DNA of 64,000 bases from an uncultured bacterium (lineage in GTDB: Bacteria; Patescibacteriota; Saccharimonadia; Saccharimonadales; Saccharimonadaceae), in assembly GCA_902761145.1 (NCBI GenBank), contig CACWJA010000002.1, forward strand, positions 124,001-188,000, read 5' to 3'. How positions within the stretch are numbered: the first letter of the stretch is position 1; each line of letters opens with the position of its first letter. The notes beneath the pieces were generated by a model. That model ran no database searches. It was not told the origin of the DNA and saw nothing but the letters and a program-made list of their open reading frames with translations. A program made the translations under genes and the position numbers. Of the stretch, positions 62,080 through 64,000 are shown one piece after another.

Positions 62080-62886
62080 CTAATCCTCCTTTATAGTTTT
62101 CCAAATGATGGTACTACGATCGCGATAAGTAAAAGGGTGGTACTGGATACCCCAAAGCCTTTCAACAAGGCGATAAAGGTCTCCGTGTGCTTCCTCAAAC
62201 GAATCGCAACCAAATTCCGAGAAATCCTTGAGCAGTTCAAGATATTCCTGCTCAGCGGGATCATCTCTGACAACAACCCAGTCGAGGATAAACTTTGAGA
62301 TGGCCTTAACAAAGTCATAAGCCACCACATCAGCCATATCCCCAGAGAAGTTGTAGTAGATCAAACGATGTCTTTCCGGTCCAATGAGATAATCATCGGG
62401 CGAGAAAATCGGGTATCTGACAATAGGATTGTCTCCATCAGCGGCTGACAGCTCGAAAAAGCTGTAGAACTTAAAGAAACGCCCCAGAATCCAGATACTG
62501 GTACGGGTGTCGATTTCGGCTTCAGCGTGAAGCTTCGTCAGAGGGATTAACTTGCTGAGGTCGACATCGGGTGTCGCGAAGACATTGATACGACGATCTC
62601 CCTGGGTAGATTCCATGAACGAGGACAACAGGTTCGCGAACAGCCAATCATAGTGGGAGTTGCTTCCGCCCTGGTCCGCCTCAAACTTCGCCACCTGTTC
62701 TTCGAAAGAGCGCAGAATATTGAATTTGCCGGCCTCCCGTGCGAGGATGTCGCCATCTTCAAATGTCTTCGCTACCTTCAAGATTACCGGTTGCTCGTCA
62801 TCCATCGTGCCAAGGTAGATACGGAACTTCGGGGCTTCGCCAATGCGAGACCCCACTTCGATATTCCTGACTCTCAATCTAATCAC
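62080..62886 (-). CDS. Protein-kinase-like fold, N-lobe recognisable, catalytic loop not found (268 aa)
   Basis: From GTG 62886 the sequence has a Gly-rich loop (EVGSRIGEAPKFRIYLG, residues 10-26), a VAIK-like Lys37 in PVILKVAKTF and a helix-C Glu51 in LAREAGKFNIL. The remaining 200 residues are helical. I do not find HRD or DFG motifs, only PERHRLIYYNFSGDMADVVAYD where the catalytic segment might lie. It may be a pseudokinase or a diverged small-molecule kinase. First gene of the operon, behind a TTGACT/TAAATT promoter with about 60 nt leader. The GTG start is tentative. Confidence 0.65.
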   Translation of the reverse strand: MIRLRVRNIEVGSRIGEAPKFRIYLGTMDDEQPVILKVAKTFEDGDILAREAGKFNILRSFEEQVAKFEADQGGSNSHYDWLFANLLSSFMESTQGDRRINVFATPDVDLSKLIPLTKLHAEAEIDTRTSIWILGRFFKFYSFFELSAADGDNPIVRYPIFSPDDYLIGPERHRLIYYNFSGDMADVVAYDFVKAISKFILDWVVVRDDPAEQEYLELLKDFSEFGCDSFEEAHGDLYRLVERLWGIQYHPFTYRDRSTIIWKTIKED

Positions 62887-62949
62887 TTCCTTTCCATAGT
62901 AGAATCAAGACATTAAATAACTATGCCCCGCGTACGGCGCATTATGCAT

Positions 62950-62978
62950 AATTTAGCATATTTAAGAGAAAAAGTCAA
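62950..62978 (-). promoter_or_regulatory. Promoter of the GC-rich operon
   Basis: On the minus strand TTGACT (62978-62973), 17-nt spacer, TGCTAAATT with -10 TAAATT at 62955-62950. Confidence 0.7.
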
Positions 62979-63019
62979 GCGTCTGACCGTTTCTGCCGCC
63001 AAAAACGCAAAAATCTAGT

Positions 63020-63105
63020 GGGACGTGGTATACTAGAATCGACTTCGAGTTAGAGATACTCTCGAAGCCCAAGTAATGCGGCAGTTGAAAAATTGCGCGT
63101 TTTTT
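63020..63105 (+). ncRNA. Leader or small-RNA candidate
   Basis: GTGGTATACT (-10) is followed by the hairpin CTTCGAG-TTAGAGATA-CTCTCGAAG and then GCAGTT-GAAA-AATTGC-GCG-T7, which looks like a terminator. It could be an attenuated leader for the gene at 63238 or a short RNA. The rest of the gap 62887-63237 shows nothing else. Confidence 0.4.
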
Positions 63106-63237
63106 TGTTTGCACGCATAAATACTAATTGCGGAGCGTTTATGTCACATCTAAGCTCGTAAACTCTATGAGTTAAGCAAGTAGTTTTAGACGCACTCTAT
63201 AAAACGTTAGACAATCTAAATTTTACAAAGAGAAACA

Positions 63238-63627
63238 ATGCGAAAGATCCAGAACAGCTTGACGTATTACATTGATGTCCGTCAAAACGAGCTTATTGAA
63301 GAAAAACTCCGCGTTAATGCTGCTATCAAAGCCAAGAAACGCCGTCAGGACAAATTAACCCAAGCTTTTATAGACCTCGGCAAAGACGCGCCAAGAGAAG
63401 CGAAACAGATGATAAACGAGCAGCTTGGGGAATGCCGGAACGATATAGCGATTTTGCAAACCGAGCGCGATGAAATTAACGCTAAGATCTTCGATCCAGA
63501 CCAGGTTCGCGAAATTATGGATGAGCTTACGAACCAGTTAGATTCCATCGGTGAAAAGATGGAATCTGCCGATTCTCGGCAAAAAAGACCCGTTGGCCAG
63601 AAATATGCTTACGAACTTAGAAATTAA
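63238..63627 (+). CDS. Coiled-coil protein resembling the C-terminal part of a large serine recombinase (129 aa)
   Basis: Nearly all helical and charged (LIEEKLRVNAAIKAKKRRQDKL, DIAILQTERDEINAKIFDPDQV, MDELTNQLDSIGEKMES). It has the heptad pattern of the coiled coil that follows the zinc ribbon in large serine recombinases. No catalytic domain is present. A weak AAAGAGAAAC precedes ATG. If the resemblance is right, it is a remnant of the element that brought the GC-rich operon. A free-standing coiled-coil protein is the alternative. Confidence 0.45.
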   Translation: MRKIQNSLTYYIDVRQNELIEEKLRVNAAIKAKKRRQDKLTQAFIDLGKDAPREAKQMINEQLGECRNDIAILQTERDEINAKIFDPDQVREIMDELTNQLDSIGEKMESADSRQKRPVGQKYAYELRN

Positions 63628-63638
63628 CAACAAAAAAT

Positions 63639-63666
63639 GAGGTCTCTTTCAGATGAAAGAAACCTC
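63639..63666 (-). terminator. Hairpin with terminator character on the minus strand
   Basis: GAGGTTTCTTTC-ATCT-GAAAGAGACCTC followed by ATTTTTTG when read on the minus strand. Confidence 0.5.
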
Positions 63667-63955
63667 TAAAGTATATATTTAACAATGCTTTGACCAGAGA
63701 ATTTCGGTCTGGTGCGCCAAATCCAAATATTTACGAACCACTCTGTAAGGTAATTGATTACGTAATTATGAACCCTGCATGGCGGCCTACTTATGTTTTG
63801 GTTGATAGGGTAATCGACCTCCAGTCAAGCGATTTCAACTATTAGTATTACGATAGCCAAAGATGCTACGAACTAATAACTGGTGCATAACAAGTTTGAA
63901 GGGTTCTCCATCAGAGCTAGCCAAGATTATAATAAACCTGAGCCTTCAAATTGCC
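63667..63955. other. Gene-free stretch at the window edge
   Basis: No gene longer than about 50 codons. A short plus-strand frame (GAPNPNIYEPLCKVIDYVI... ending at 63843) may be a gene remnant. An inverted repeat TTTGAAGG / CCTTCAAA spans about 63890-63950. Confidence 0.4.
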
Positions 63956-63983
63956 TTGACTTTTATCGGGGGGAGGATATAAT
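63956..63983 (+). promoter_or_regulatory. Promoter for a gene beyond the window
   Basis: TTGACT 63956-63961, 16-nt spacer, TATAAT 63978-63983, with AAGCATAAG following. Confidence 0.75.
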
Positions 63984-64000
63984 TAAAGCATAAGTTAAAG

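Noticed and set aside
60924-62298. Long plus-strand frames opposite the vWA and kinase-like genes
   Set aside because: They mirror high-GC codon bias of the minus genes, have no ribosome binding sites and no recognisable motifs.

Overview
The window looks like chromosome from a member of Candidatus Saccharibacteria (TM7, Candidate Phyla Radiation). This rests on the combination of features rather than on one marker. Informational genes are compact (an AlaS without its C-terminal domain, a 418-residue UvrC without HhH motifs). RuvX is fused to MltG. Surface proteins are of the Fibrobacter-type (FISUMP) class, and three proteins carry [V/M]PxTG sorting-like signals. Many housekeeping genes have a TATAAT box only 6-7 nt before the start codon. 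TAA, TAG and TGA all end genes here, so the code is standard.

Layout. 1-3.34 kb: a minus-strand pair, a PEGA-like membrane protein and a giant multi-domain cell-wall hydrolase, both interrupted. 3.4-6.07 kb: a tandem family of four short unknown paralogues, each in its own terminator cassette. 6.1-13.4 kb: cysteine desulfurase and mnmA, a broken transglutaminase-like gene, alaS and an ftsA-like gene. 13.5-15.5 kb: a structured repeat and a frameshifted surface protein gene. 15.5-23.6 kb: pseudouridine synthase, two-component pair, a large membrane-anchored protein, ruvX-mltG, a LysM-CHAP hydrolase and dprA. 23.66-23.98 kb: an unidentified structured RNA. 24-31 kb: topA, obgE, a flotillin-like gene, a small-RNA candidate and a FISUMP-like protein. 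31-37.5 kb: second repeat copy, trmD-recG-rsmD, a frameshifted luxS, FISUMP-like and sorting-signal proteins, tRNA-Leu. 37.5-45.4 kb: duplicated tRNA 3' ends, a 973-residue surface protein, an FAD oxidoreductase, tig and an intact FISUMP surface protein. 45.4-56.5 kb: rpsL-rpsG, a sugar-phosphate operon (gap, rpiB-like, rpe-like, pfkB-like, LOG), eno, uvrC, secG and a peptide-binding protein. 56.5-64 kb: an AbiE toxin-antitoxin relic, a nucleotidyltransferase, and a visibly GC-richer operon (kinase-like, vWA, adenylosuccinate-synthetase-like, HhH-like N-terminus) flanked by a recombinase-like fragment.

How it fits together. The core genes serve translation, DNA repair and topology, wall remodelling, uptake and a reduced sugar metabolism. 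The accessory genes are surface proteins, wall hydrolases and unknown families. Nearly all interruptions fall in accessory genes, mostly at homopolymers, while the housekeeping genes are intact. The strongest candidate for an undescribed system is the four-gene operon at 58.3-62.9 kb, possibly with the convergent nucleotidyltransferase. The tandem family at 3.5-6.0 kb is the second. All functions are read from sequence by eye, and no searches were run.
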